From Deltaproteobacteria bacterium (GTDB taxonomy: Bacteria; Bdellovibrionota_C; UBA2361; OMII01), in NCBI GenBank assembly GCA_023262305.1, contig JALRCK010000063.1:1-9453 (forward strand): a stretch of 9,453 nt of DNA, given 5' to 3'. The position numbers and the translations under genes were made by a program. The notes under the pieces are model-generated. The model did not search any database. It saw only the letters and a list, made by a program, of their open reading frames with translations, and was not told where the DNA came from. Of the stretch, positions 1 through 6,253 are shown in pieces. Every line of letters starts with the position of its first letter. Within the stretch, counting starts at the first letter, position 1.

Positions 1-1315
1 AAGGCGACCGGCCCTTAACCAACTCAGAGACAAAATCAGGAAGGTACTGGTCAAAACGATCAAAGCCCTCGCGAAACAGCCCCCGTTCACACTCAATCCC
101 TGTAACCGTCCGCTCGATTTCCCGCGTCAGCGCGTTGACTGGAGGGGGATAACTATCGGTGGAGGTCGGTATAATCAGAGACAATCCACTTCGAGGCTCG
201 GCGTGAAGGAGTTCTGTTATCTCCTGAAACAGGGGCCATGTTGTTCCAGCCGAAATCCTCTTGGCGACACGCGACACCCTCGAGTGGGCGTGCAGCGGGT
301 AGTGGAAAGAGATGACACACTGCCCTCCCTCCAGGGAATCCGTCACAAACGAAACCTCTGATGAGATCCCTCGGGATTGATGCCGAATCCAGAGCACACG
401 GCCGTCAGGAAGCTCTCGAGGCTCGAAGTACTGACCCGGCAGAGGTTCGTGTGTGTGACTCTTTACATCCTCGGCATTTTTTGACCAGATAAGACCATCA
501 TGAGCGCCGAGAAGGATTTCGTGGCCAAAATTTCTTCTCGTGAGCGAGGTCGGCGCCTCGGGGTTATTTTTCACGCGGCTCGTGATCTCTGAGGCCATCG
601 CCTCAAGCACCTTGAGCTCTGGCTCGTATCGTCCCTTGAGCAAAAGGTGCGTGAAATCATGCACAGCCCCATTCAGAGTGTCGTCAGTAACGGCTCTGCC
701 TTCCCGATCAAGGAGTGGAAGCTCCAGGCCAGTTGGGAGCACTACAAGGGAAGCGTCACACAATCCTGAACGCCCCTCCACGATGTGGAACTGGATCCAC
801 GGCTCACCGTTTCGAATGACCGTTACACCCCGTCGACTAAAGCCCCTCAAAAGATCCCCGAATTGGGTGAGGACTACCTGCCGGACTGAGAAGCTGGGCT
901 CGAATCCATCGGCGGATGGAGAGTGCCCCGAGGCGTAACGGGGCTCATTAAGTGGAGGCACAGGCGTTGTCACCCCGGCGATATTGAGAACGGCAACCCT
1001 CAAGGCGTCGATCCGAGCGTCCATGGAGAGCGTGGGGTCAACGATCTGAGCAAGCGTTGTGCGGTTACGGAGAGCTATCTGGGGCAGGATGAATGAGAGA
1101 TCAAAGACACGCTTGTCTCCAATAACCTTCGGGTGAACAGCCTCAACTTGGAGACTACGAACGGTTTGGCATCCGTCTATGTTTTCTAGCGAGAAACGAA
1201 GATTAACGAAGGCACTCCCAAGAACGCGCGATGGATCGGCCCTGGACGGAAAAGAAAGAGCCTCTTCCGACGGCGATATGCCTCTGCTTCCCCGATCGTC
1301 ACGGTATGGTGTCAC
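1..1315 (-). CDS. Unrecognised large protein, C-terminus cut off by the left edge
   Basis: The minus strand is open from a stop at 1355-1357 to the left edge, giving 438 codons from a GTG at 1313-1315. I chose this GTG because GGGGGA lies about ten bases upstream of it and no ATG occurs in frame before about residue 98. A TTG at 1331-1333 is the alternative and has no clear ribosome binding site. The protein starts with a charged segment (TPYRDDRGSRG) and shows no signal peptide, transmembrane segment or low-complexity tract. It looks soluble with mixed alpha/beta character; recognisable stretches include RRNFGHEILLGAHDGLIWS, VLWIRHQSRG and CVISFHYPLHAHS. I do not recognise the family. The lack of stops over 1.3 kb, with protein-like composition, makes a real gene nearly certain. 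It is divergent from the fumarase gene. Function is unknown. Confidence 0.85.
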   Translation of the reverse strand, partial: MTPYRDDRGSRGISPSEEALSFPSRADPSRVLGSAFVNLRFSLENIDGCQTVRSLQVEAVHPKVIGDKRVFDLSFILPQIALRNRTTLAQIVDPTLSMDARIDALRVAVLNIAGVTTPVPPLNEPRYASGHSPSADGFEPSFSVRQVVLTQFGDLLRGFSRRGVTVIRNGEPWIQFHIVEGRSGLCDASLVVLPTGLELPLLDREGRAVTDDTLNGAVHDFTHLLLKGRYEPELKVLEAMASEITSRVKNNPEAPTSLTRRNFGHEILLGAHDGLIWSKNAEDVKSHTHEPLPGQYFEPRELPDGRVLWIRHQSRGISSEVSFVTDSLEGGQCVISFHYPLHAHSRVSRVAKRISAGTTWPLFQEITELLHAEPRSGLSLIIPTSTDSYPPPVNALTREIERTVTGIECERGLFREGFDRFDQYLPDFVSELVKGRSP

Positions 1316-1348
1316 GTTTACAGCGTCCCCCAACGCACAAACGTACGG

Positions 1349-1361
1349 AGTGTATCACACT
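1349..1361. promoter_or_regulatory. Small dyad (possible operator) in the divergent spacer
   Basis: A perfect inverted repeat, AGTGT-ATC-ACACT, has 5-bp arms and a 3-bp centre. It lies about 33 bases upstream of the proposed GTG start of the left-hand gene and about 160 bases upstream of fumarase, where an operator could sit. The arms are short enough that chance is a real possibility. No strong promoter could be placed beside it. Confidence 0.25.
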
Positions 1362-1424
1362 TGAGGAGCTAAAAAACTGGCGGCAAAACAGGACTGTTCG
1401 TTACTCAATACGACTGATCCTCTG

Positions 1425-1454
1425 TTGCCGGAACGGGCCTTGAGGGGGTACTTT
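1425..1454 (+). promoter_or_regulatory. Candidate sigma70-like promoter for fumarase
   Basis: TTGCCG (1425-1430) and TACTTT (1449-1454) are separated by 18 bases and lie about 70 bases upstream of the fumarase ATG. Each hexamer matches four of six consensus positions, so this is a weak call. A direct repeat, GCGAACG at 1464-1470 and 1476-1482, lies just downstream and could fall in the leader. Confidence 0.25.
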
Positions 1455-1524
1455 GGCTGCCAGGCGAACGTTATCGCGAACGACGCAACAACGACCTCGG
1501 ATAACAACCGCTTGAGAGGAGCGT

Positions 1525-3036
1525 ATGAAGATAGTAACTGAATCCGATTTCATCACCAGCATAGCCGACGCGCTGCACTTCATCTCCTACTACCATCCTT
1601 TGGATTTCATTCAAGCGATGCACAAAGCTTACGTGGCCGAGGAGTCAAAGAGCGCCAAGGATGCTATCGCACAGATCCTAGTGAACTCACGCATGTCAGC
1701 CGAGGGGCATCGCCCCCTCTGTCAGGACACCGGAATCGTCGTTGGATTCGTCAAGATCGGAACGGAGGTCAGGATCGACTCTCGCAAGCCCCTCCAAGAT
1801 CTCTTCGACGAGGGCATACGGCGCGCATACAAGAGCGAGTCAAACCCCCTTCGCGCCTCTATCGTGAGCGACCCCGCGGGAAAGCGGAAGAATACTAAGG
1901 ACAACACCCCAGGCGTTCTCCACGTTGAATTCGTCCCCGGCGACAAGATTGAAGTCTCCATCGCCGCAAAGGGCGGGGGCTCCGAAAACAAAGCGAAGTT
2001 AGAGATGCTTAATCCGAACGACGATATCGTTGGTTGGGTTCTTGAGACTGTACCCCACATGGGTGCAGGGTGGTGCCCACCCGGGGTCTTGGGGATCGGT
2101 ATCGGAGGTTCAGCCGAAAAGGCGATGATCCTGGCAAAGGAGTCGCTCATGGCTCCAGTTGATATCCATGAACTTAAAGCGCGTGGACCAAAGACCCGCG
2201 CCGAGGAGCTGCGCCTTGAGATATTCGAGAAGGTAAATCAACTCGGAATCGGTGCGCAGGGTCTCGGTGGACTCTCGACGGTCCTTGATGTGAAGGTGCT
2301 TGAGTATCCTACTCACGCGGCCTCCTTGCCAGTCGCGATGATCCCGAATTGCGCCGCGACCCGGCACGTTCACTTCGAGCTCGACGGAACAGGTCCTGCG
2401 CACCTCGTGCCACCATCGCTAGATCAGTGGCCAAAGATCGAGCTCTCCCTCGGCTCTGGCGCTCGAAGGCTTGACCTCTCCAAGACGTCACGGGATGAGA
2501 TCGCCACCTTAAAGCCTGGAGAAACCGTTCTCCTTTCAGGCAAGATCCTCACCGGGCGTGACGCTGCGCACAAGCGCATCGCGGACATCCTTGCCCGCGG
2601 TGAGAAGCTTCCCGACGGGGTGGATTTCAACAATCGCTTCATCTACTACGTAGGCCCAGTTGACCCCGTAGGTGGTGAGGTAGTCGGACCAGCCGGTCCC
2701 ACAACCGCGACACGCATGGATAAGTACACGGAGATGATGCTTGAGACGGGACTGCTCGGAATGATCGGCAAAGCCGAGCGTGGCCCGGAAACGGTGGACC
2801 TAATCAAGAAACACAAGGCCGTCTACCTCATGGCAGTTGGCGGTGCGGCGTACCTCGTTTCAAAGGCGATCACCGCATCTCGAGTCGTTGCGTTTGCGGA
2901 TCTCGGCATGGAAGCCATATATGAATTTGAGGTGAAGGATATGCCTGTTACTGTCGCGGTAGACAGCAAGGGGATCTCAGTTCACGAAGTCGGCCCGAAG
3001 GAGTGGCGATCAAAGATCCTTAAGGTGCTCGGGTAG
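1525..3036 (+). CDS. fumA: Class I (4Fe-4S) fumarate hydratase, single-chain
   Basis: This cytosolic enzyme reversibly hydrates fumarate to L-malate in the TCA cycle or its reductive branch. The 503 residues match the fused alpha-plus-beta form of the family. Three cysteines have the spacing expected for ligands of the oxygen-sensitive cluster: C66 in PLCQDTG, C184 in WCPPGVLGIGIGG and C276 in NCAATRHVHFELDG. The N-terminal domain also holds KGGGSENK (149-156). The C-terminal domain (about 330-503) carries GRDAAHKR (344-351), GPAGPTTATRMDKY (388-401) and GMEAIYEFEV (461-470), all typical of FumA/FumB. The ATG start is preceded by GAGAGGAG, with the SD core close to the start. The gene is complete and converges on the GNAT gene with a 13-base gap. 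Related L(+)-tartrate dehydratases share the fold, but the single-chain form and C-terminal motifs favour fumarase. FumA versus FumB naming is arbitrary outside enterobacteria. Confidence 0.95.
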   Translation: MKIVTESDFITSIADALHFISYYHPLDFIQAMHKAYVAEESKSAKDAIAQILVNSRMSAEGHRPLCQDTGIVVGFVKIGTEVRIDSRKPLQDLFDEGIRRAYKSESNPLRASIVSDPAGKRKNTKDNTPGVLHVEFVPGDKIEVSIAAKGGGSENKAKLEMLNPNDDIVGWVLETVPHMGAGWCPPGVLGIGIGGSAEKAMILAKESLMAPVDIHELKARGPKTRAEELRLEIFEKVNQLGIGAQGLGGLSTVLDVKVLEYPTHAASLPVAMIPNCAATRHVHFELDGTGPAHLVPPSLDQWPKIELSLGSGARRLDLSKTSRDEIATLKPGETVLLSGKILTGRDAAHKRIADILARGEKLPDGVDFNNRFIYYVGPVDPVGGEVVGPAGPTTATRMDKYTEMMLETGLLGMIGKAERGPETVDLIKKHKAVYLMAVGGAAYLVSKAITASRVVAFADLGMEAIYEFEVKDMPVTVAVDSKGISVHEVGPKEWRSKILKVLG

Positions 3037-3049
3037 TCACGGGGATGAG

Positions 3050-3571
3050 TTACTCCTCCATCTCTCGCGCCATGTAGACAACGCGCTCCCCGTAGCTTCG
3101 CAATTTCTCGTGTATCTGGTCATTCACATCAACGGCCTGAAACCCGAATCGCTCCCAGTACACTGCAGATCCCTGAACCGCGATCAGGGACGCGCGAGGA
3201 AACCTAAACCTCTTGAGCTGTTCGGAAAACTTGGCGACGAGCGCCGCGCCCACTCCAAGACCGCGAGCGCTCGGAGAGATAGCGAGGTCGTGAAGGTAGA
3301 GACAATCTGGCTTACTGGGGAGTTCGCACAGCTCCTGATTCAAGGTGGGAGGATTCTCAAAACTGCTAGGAAACGCGATCAGATACCCGACCACAGCGCC
3401 TGAGGAAACCGCTACAAAGCACGTCGAGGGAGACGCTTGAAGCTTCGACCGTATCGACTCACGCGACTCAGGGGCAACCTCAGTATAACACACCGACTGA
3501 ATCGCCAGTACCTGAGCGAGATCGGTTTCAGCCATCGGTAGGATCGTAAGATTCTGCGCCACAGTTCCCAC
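3050..3571 (-). CDS. GNAT-family N-acetyltransferase
   Basis: This is a 173-residue GCN5-related acetyltransferase that would transfer an acetyl group from acetyl-CoA to an amine; the substrate is unknown. The core motif A, LHDLAISPSARGLGVGAAL (93-111), contains the acetyl-CoA pyrophosphate-binding R-G-L-G-V-G loop (103-108). The C-terminal motif AVYWERFGF (about 136-144) is the usual beta-strand region after helix 4. The start is a GTG whose G is also the last base of the upstream gene's TAG stop (TAGTG), so translation is probably coupled; no good ribosome binding site stands alone there. An ATG at codon 13 is the alternative start. It is the last gene of the minus-strand block and converges on fumarase. 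Pairing with the amidotransferase-like protein suggests the two work on a common metabolite, but nothing in the sequence says which. Confidence 0.88.
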   Translation of the reverse strand: MGTVAQNLTILPMAETDLAQVLAIQSVCYTEVAPESRESIRSKLQASPSTCFVAVSSGAVVGYLIAFPSSFENPPTLNQELCELPSKPDCLYLHDLAISPSARGLGVGAALVAKFSEQLKRFRFPRASLIAVQGSAVYWERFGFQAVDVNDQIHEKLRSYGERVVYMAREMEE

Positions 3572-4248
3572 TAACGCACCGCCTGCACCAATCCCTCGAC
3601 GAGTGGATGAGAAGCGTCCTTGAGGCTAGCAGCTTGCGGCACGAACAACGTACCGACGTAAAAAGGGTGTGCTGGGAATTCAGTCACCCGAATGAGCCCC
3701 TGATCGTCCGTGCCCACTACCCGCAGAGGCGATTCACGAAGTGCCTCAACATAGAGTGGATTGATCCCGAAGGCGCAGTAAAATCTCTCAGTCGTACGCT
3801 CGGTCTTGTAGAGCTCACCAACCACACTATCTCGCTCAATGGTTATCCCCCCTTCAGTTCCCCTTAGGGAACACTCGAGCGGAGTGATAATGTGCGCGCC
3901 AGTATCGGCGTCGAACTCCTGATGCCCGACCCCTTTGAGCCCTAAGACATTCCGAGCATACTCGATAATCATAAACTGAAAGCCACCACAGGTTGCGAGA
4001 GTTGGAATACGTTTCTCGCGGGCGATACGGAGCGCTTCCAAAACGAGCCCTCGGTCTTCATAAACACCCGTGCCTGCAATTAACCCACCGAATGAGTTAA
4101 GATCTATCGTGTTGAGGGTTCGTGTGGGCAACCACTCCACATCGATCTTGATACCAAGCTTCGATGCAGCAAGAGCGAGGCTCTTGTCGGTCACGATGTG
4201 CGTTTCGTAGCTTGGATTGTAATCAGCTAAAATTCCTATTCGCGCCAC
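3571..4248 (-). CDS. CTP-synthase C-terminal-like (class I glutamine amidotransferase fold) protein
   Basis: The 225-residue protein resembles a free-standing glutaminase domain of CTP synthase, the group often named CTP synthase C-terminal region-related protein. It begins ARIGILADYNPSYETH, the usual first strand. It carries the nucleophile elbow ATCGGFQ with C87, followed by IIEYARNVLG. Near the C-terminus it has AHPFYVGTLFVPQ (193-205). In true CTP synthases and other class I amidotransferases this segment ends in a His-Pro-Glu that completes the catalytic triad; here it reads Val-Pro-Gln (203-205), so ordinary glutaminase activity is doubtful. The GTG start at 4246-4248 is chosen because GGAGG sits a few bases upstream and homology-like sequence begins there. 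The frame stays open to an ATG at 4299, but those 17 extra residues look non-native. It overlaps the following GNAT gene by one base. Some family members are annotated as selenoproteins; this one has only cysteines (C87, C116, C148). Confidence 0.85.
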   Translation of the reverse strand: MARIGILADYNPSYETHIVTDKSLALAASKLGIKIDVEWLPTRTLNTIDLNSFGGLIAGTGVYEDRGLVLEALRIAREKRIPTLATCGGFQFMIIEYARNVLGLKGVGHQEFDADTGAHIITPLECSLRGTEGGITIERDSVVGELYKTERTTERFYCAFGINPLYVEALRESPLRVVGTDDQGLIRVTEFPAHPFYVGTLFVPQAASLKDASHPLVEGLVQAVR

Positions 4249-4269
4249 AGATCCTCCGGGTTGTGCCTC

Positions 4270-4275
4270 ATGATA
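4270..4275 (-). promoter_or_regulatory. Candidate -10 element for the amidotransferase-like/GNAT pair
   Basis: On the minus strand the hexamer reads TATCAT, five of six matches to TATAAT. It lies about 20 bases before the GTG start and its GGAGG site, inside the 131-base gap after mqnP. No good -35 sequence stands 16-18 bases upstream, so the call is tentative. If real, the pair can be transcribed separately from the menaquinone genes. Confidence 0.2.
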
Positions 4276-4354
4276 GACTACCCGGTTCCGGCATTCCACA
4301 CTAAAGCTTCAGAGGAGGTCTCAGCTATCTCGCCACCTTGCGTACCATACCGGT

Positions 4355-4377
4355 CGGAGGGCACGGACTCGCCTCCG
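4355..4377 (-). other. Stem-loop directly after mqnP
   Basis: CGGAGG (4355-4360) and CCTCCG (4372-4377) form a perfect 6-bp GC-rich stem with an 11-base loop, starting two bases past the mqnP stop codon in the direction of transcription. No T-run follows, so it is not a standard intrinsic terminator. It could slow 3' decay of the ubiX-mqnP message or be fortuitous. Confidence 0.3.
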
Positions 4378-4379
4378 TA

Positions 4380-5240
4380 CTACACAACGGCATCAAGGGT
4401 AACACATACGAAGAGCGCGATACTGGCGGCGCCGTTCCTCGTGAAGAAGACCTGATCGATCGAAGAGAGCCCGACCGTATGGACTGTACGGTGCTGAGAA
4501 ACCAAAAAGGCTGCGAAGATGGCGACCCCTAGCCAGTAGACGCCGCCGACATGAAAGATCACCCCATTCATGACAAGGGCGATAACGGACAGCACATGCA
4601 GAAGTATCGAGAGCTTCGTGGCATGTTCGATTCCGAGTACGCTGGGCACACTGAAGAGACTTTGCTCTTTGTCGAACTCAGCGTCTTGGCAACTATACAA
4701 AATATCGAATCCGGACACCCATAGGATAACCGCAACCATGAGGGGCACAGGCCTCCACGACCATTCCGCAGTCAGTGCGTACCAAACACCCCCCGGAGCG
4801 AGAGCTAACGCGAGCCCCAACACTACATGACACCACGACGACAGACGCTTCATCAGGGAGTATCCTAGGAGCACCATAAGCACGACCGGAGACAACACCA
4901 AACAGTGGGTGCCCAAGCCAAACGATCCAGCGATAAATACACCACTACTTGCAACAACAAGCGCAAGCGCGCTTCCCTTGGTGACAAGACCGGCGGGGAT
5001 CTCACGCTTCGCCGTGCGCGGGTTTCGTGCATCGATCTCTGCATCGATGAAGCGGTTAAAAGCCATCGCCGCGGTGCGCGCTGAAACTACGCAGAGGATC
5101 AAAAGAACGATCTGAGATGCGCTTACGGCTCGCTCTGAAGCGACGAACACCACCATCATAAGCGCGAACGGCAGAGCGAATACGGAGTGCGAAAACTTAA
5201 CGAGACTTCCCCACACCGCCAGACGTTGAGTGAGTGTCAT
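4380..5240 (-). CDS. mqnP: UbiA-type prenyltransferase of the MqnP kind (menaquinone tail attachment)
   Basis: This integral membrane prenyltransferase should attach the polyprenyl tail to the naphthoate ring in the futalosine branch of menaquinone synthesis. Using the ATG at 5238-5240 it has 286 residues, the usual length. Both aspartate-rich motifs are present: NRFIDAEIDARNPRTAKRE (62-80, with N62, D66, D70), and FDILYSCQDAEFD (178-190, with D186 and D190), which binds magnesium and pyrophosphate. The segment LVKFSHSVFALPFAL (13-27) is characteristic of the MqnP/UbiA subgroup. About eight or nine hydrophobic helices are visible. The open frame extends 24 codons upstream into ubiX. I prefer the downstream ATG because it lies seven bases after the ubiX stop with GGAG upstream, and protein-family similarity starts there. 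It is almost certainly cotranscribed with ubiX. A 4-hydroxybenzoate substrate (ubiquinone) is the alternative, but the neighbouring mqnE argues for menaquinone. Confidence 0.92.
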   Translation of the reverse strand: MTLTQRLAVWGSLVKFSHSVFALPFALMMVVFVASERAVSASQIVLLILCVVSARTAAMAFNRFIDAEIDARNPRTAKREIPAGLVTKGSALALVVASSGVFIAGSFGLGTHCLVLSPVVLMVLLGYSLMKRLSSWCHVVLGLALALAPGGVWYALTAEWSWRPVPLMVAVILWVSGFDILYSCQDAEFDKEQSLFSVPSVLGIEHATKLSILLHVLSVIALVMNGVIFHVGGVYWLGVAIFAAFLVSQHRTVHTVGLSSIDQVFFTRNGAASIALFVCVTLDAVV

Positions 5241-5247
5241 ACGAGCA

Positions 5248-5865
5248 TTACTCCGCTTCACCAGGCTCTTTCCACCGAGATCCCAAAGAATTCGGAACTC
5301 CCATGGAATCAAGAACCTTCATCACAAACTGATCCACCATGTCTTGGACCGTCTCGGGCTTGTGATAGAAGCCCGGCATCGCTGGAACTATCTTCACCCC
5401 ATATCGACTTAGCTTCAGGAGGTTTTCGAGATGAATTGGTGAGAGCGGCGTCTCTCGCGGAACGAGCACCAACTTTCGCCCCTCTTTCATATGAACATCC
5501 GCGGCGCGATGAACGAGGTGGCTCGGAATACCGTGTGCAATCGCACCGAGGGTAGCCATCGAGCATGGGATTACGACCATGCCTGTCGTGAGCATGGAGC
5601 CCGAAGCTATCCGGGCGCCGATGTCTCGAGGGTTATAAAAAGTTACGTTCTTTGCTGCCGAACCGGTCAGCTTTTCTAGGGAGAGTGAGGATGGATTGAT
5701 AGCCACCCCCTCTTCGTCATTGAGAACTCTCAAAGCAGCGTCCGAGAATACAACGTGCACCTCCTTAACGAGGCTCGGGAGCACCTCAAGCAAACGGGTG
5801 GCGTACCGGACCCCACTAGCGCCAGTAACTCCAACAACCCATACGTCTTCTGAAGTGGTAACCAT
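5248..5865 (-). CDS. ubiX: UbiX-type flavin prenyltransferase
   Basis: This enzyme joins dimethylallyl phosphate to reduced FMN, making the prenylated flavin cofactor required by UbiD-type decarboxylases. In futalosine-type menaquinone synthesis the UbiX/UbiD pair removes the ring carboxylate after prenylation. The 205 residues show the whole family signature: GVTGASG (12-18, phosphate/FMN loop), ASGS (87-90), IPCSMATLGAIAHG (99-112), RETPLSPIHLENLLKL (137-152 region) and PAMPGFYHKPE (151-161). The ATG start has AGGA about eight bases upstream. It stands first in a tight two-gene unit with mqnP (seven bases between stop and start), preceded by a 388-base gap after ubiE. The UbiD partner is not in this window. 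The protein is complete with no missing motif. Confidence 0.95.
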   Translation of the reverse strand: MVTTSEDVWVVGVTGASGVRYATRLLEVLPSLVKEVHVVFSDAALRVLNDEEGVAINPSSLSLEKLTGSAAKNVTFYNPRDIGARIASGSMLTTGMVVIPCSMATLGAIAHGIPSHLVHRAADVHMKEGRKLVLVPRETPLSPIHLENLLKLSRYGVKIVPAMPGFYHKPETVQDMVDQFVMKVLDSMGVPNSLGSRWKEPGEAE

Positions 5866-5964
5866 GTCCGTAATCCTAACACGTAACCCACCATATCTCT
5901 ATGAGGTCACCAGAGGGGCACCCTCTCTTGCGCTATAGACTCCACATCTGAGAGCCAAAAACTC

Positions 5965-5988
5965 AAACAGCTGATATGACAGTTGTTT
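5965..5988. repeat. Inverted repeat upstream of ubiX (operator or hairpin)
   Basis: Arms AAACAGCTG (5965-5973) and CAGTTGTTT (5980-5988) pair over 9 bp, with one G-T wobble in RNA, around the 6-base loop ATATGA. T-rich sequence follows on both strands (ATTTT on plus, GAGTTTTT on minus), so it could act as a weak bidirectional terminator. On the minus strand it lies about 100 bases before the ubiX start, so it could also be an operator or attenuator. Confidence 0.4.
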
Positions 5989-6212
5989 ATTTTGGACCAT
6001 ACACGAAGTGAGGGGGGATAGTGATGGCATCTGCACGTATACCTGCTTGTACATGTGAATTCCCCATGTGGCAAAACGAAGAGGGATGTCGTTATCCCGT
6101 CTGCGACTCCCCACACATTTTGTTGATGACTTATTGTTTTTAACTCTCGCCCTGCCGTGTGGTTAACCAGGCCATGCACTGTAGACAGCATCAACCACAA
6201 TAGCCTAAGCCA

Positions 6213-6232
6213 GGAGTTAAAGCTCCGTTTTT
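6213..6232 (+). terminator. Weak plus-strand terminator-like hairpin
   Basis: GGAG (6213-6216) and CTCC (6223-6226) with a 6-base loop are followed after one G by five Ts (6228-6232). The stem has only 4 bp, so the call is weak, and no plus-strand gene is known to end here. Confidence 0.2.
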
Positions 6233-6244
6233 AGAACCTAAAAA
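6228..6244. repeat. AT-rich inverted repeat just after the ubiE stop
   Basis: TTTTTAG (6228-6234) and CTAAAAA (6238-6244) form a perfect 7-bp dyad with a 3-base centre, beginning about ten bases past the ubiE stop codon. The stem is nearly all A-T, so an RNA hairpin would be weak. It may help end ubiE transcription or be a binding site. Confidence 0.35.
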
Positions 6245-6253
6245 TCCCAGCGG

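Larger units (their letters stand above)
5866..6253. other. 388-bp non-coding gap between ubiE and ubiX, rich in inverted repeats
   Basis: No convincing gene is seen on either strand. The short open frames here encode Cys/His/Ser-rich peptides that look like chance, and the DNA appears more AT-rich than its surroundings. I see several potential hairpins or dyads: 5912-5926 (AGAGGG/CCCTCT, 3-base loop), 5965-5988, 6083-6098 (GGGAT/ATCCC, 6-base loop), the 10-bp palindrome TGGTTAACCA (6160-6169), 6213-6226 (GGAG/CTCC) and 6228-6244. On the minus strand a weak -35/-10 pair, TTGGCT (5953-5958) and TATAGC (5932-5937), with a short 15-base spacer could serve ubiX. No tRNA, known riboswitch or CRISPR repeat was recognised. 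Confidence 0.5.

Noticed and set aside
540..938. Plus-strand open frame of 132 codons
   Set aside because: It lies antisense within the large minus-strand coding frame and encodes a Ser/Arg/Pro-rich peptide typical of a shadow frame.
1722..2150. Minus-strand open frame of 142 codons inside fumarase
   Set aside because: It is the antisense shadow of a well-supported fumarase gene, with no recognisable protein features.
3037..3049. Possible terminator between convergent fumarase and GNAT genes
   Set aside because: Only 13 bases separate the stops. The GAGT/ACTC mini-dyad here is too short to call.
4249..4299. N-terminal extension of the amidotransferase-like protein to an upstream ATG
   Set aside because: The GTG at 4246-4248 has GGAGG correctly placed and marks where the conserved first strand begins.
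5241..5312. N-terminal extension of MqnP overlapping ubiX
   Set aside because: The overlapping residues reflect ubiX codons in another frame. The ATG at 5240 follows the ubiX stop by seven bases with GGAG upstream.
5907..6200. Minus-strand open frame of 97 codons in the ubiE-ubiX gap
   Set aside because: Its composition (many Cys, His, Ser, Trp) is not protein-like, there is no convincing ribosome binding site, and a competing frame covers the same DNA.
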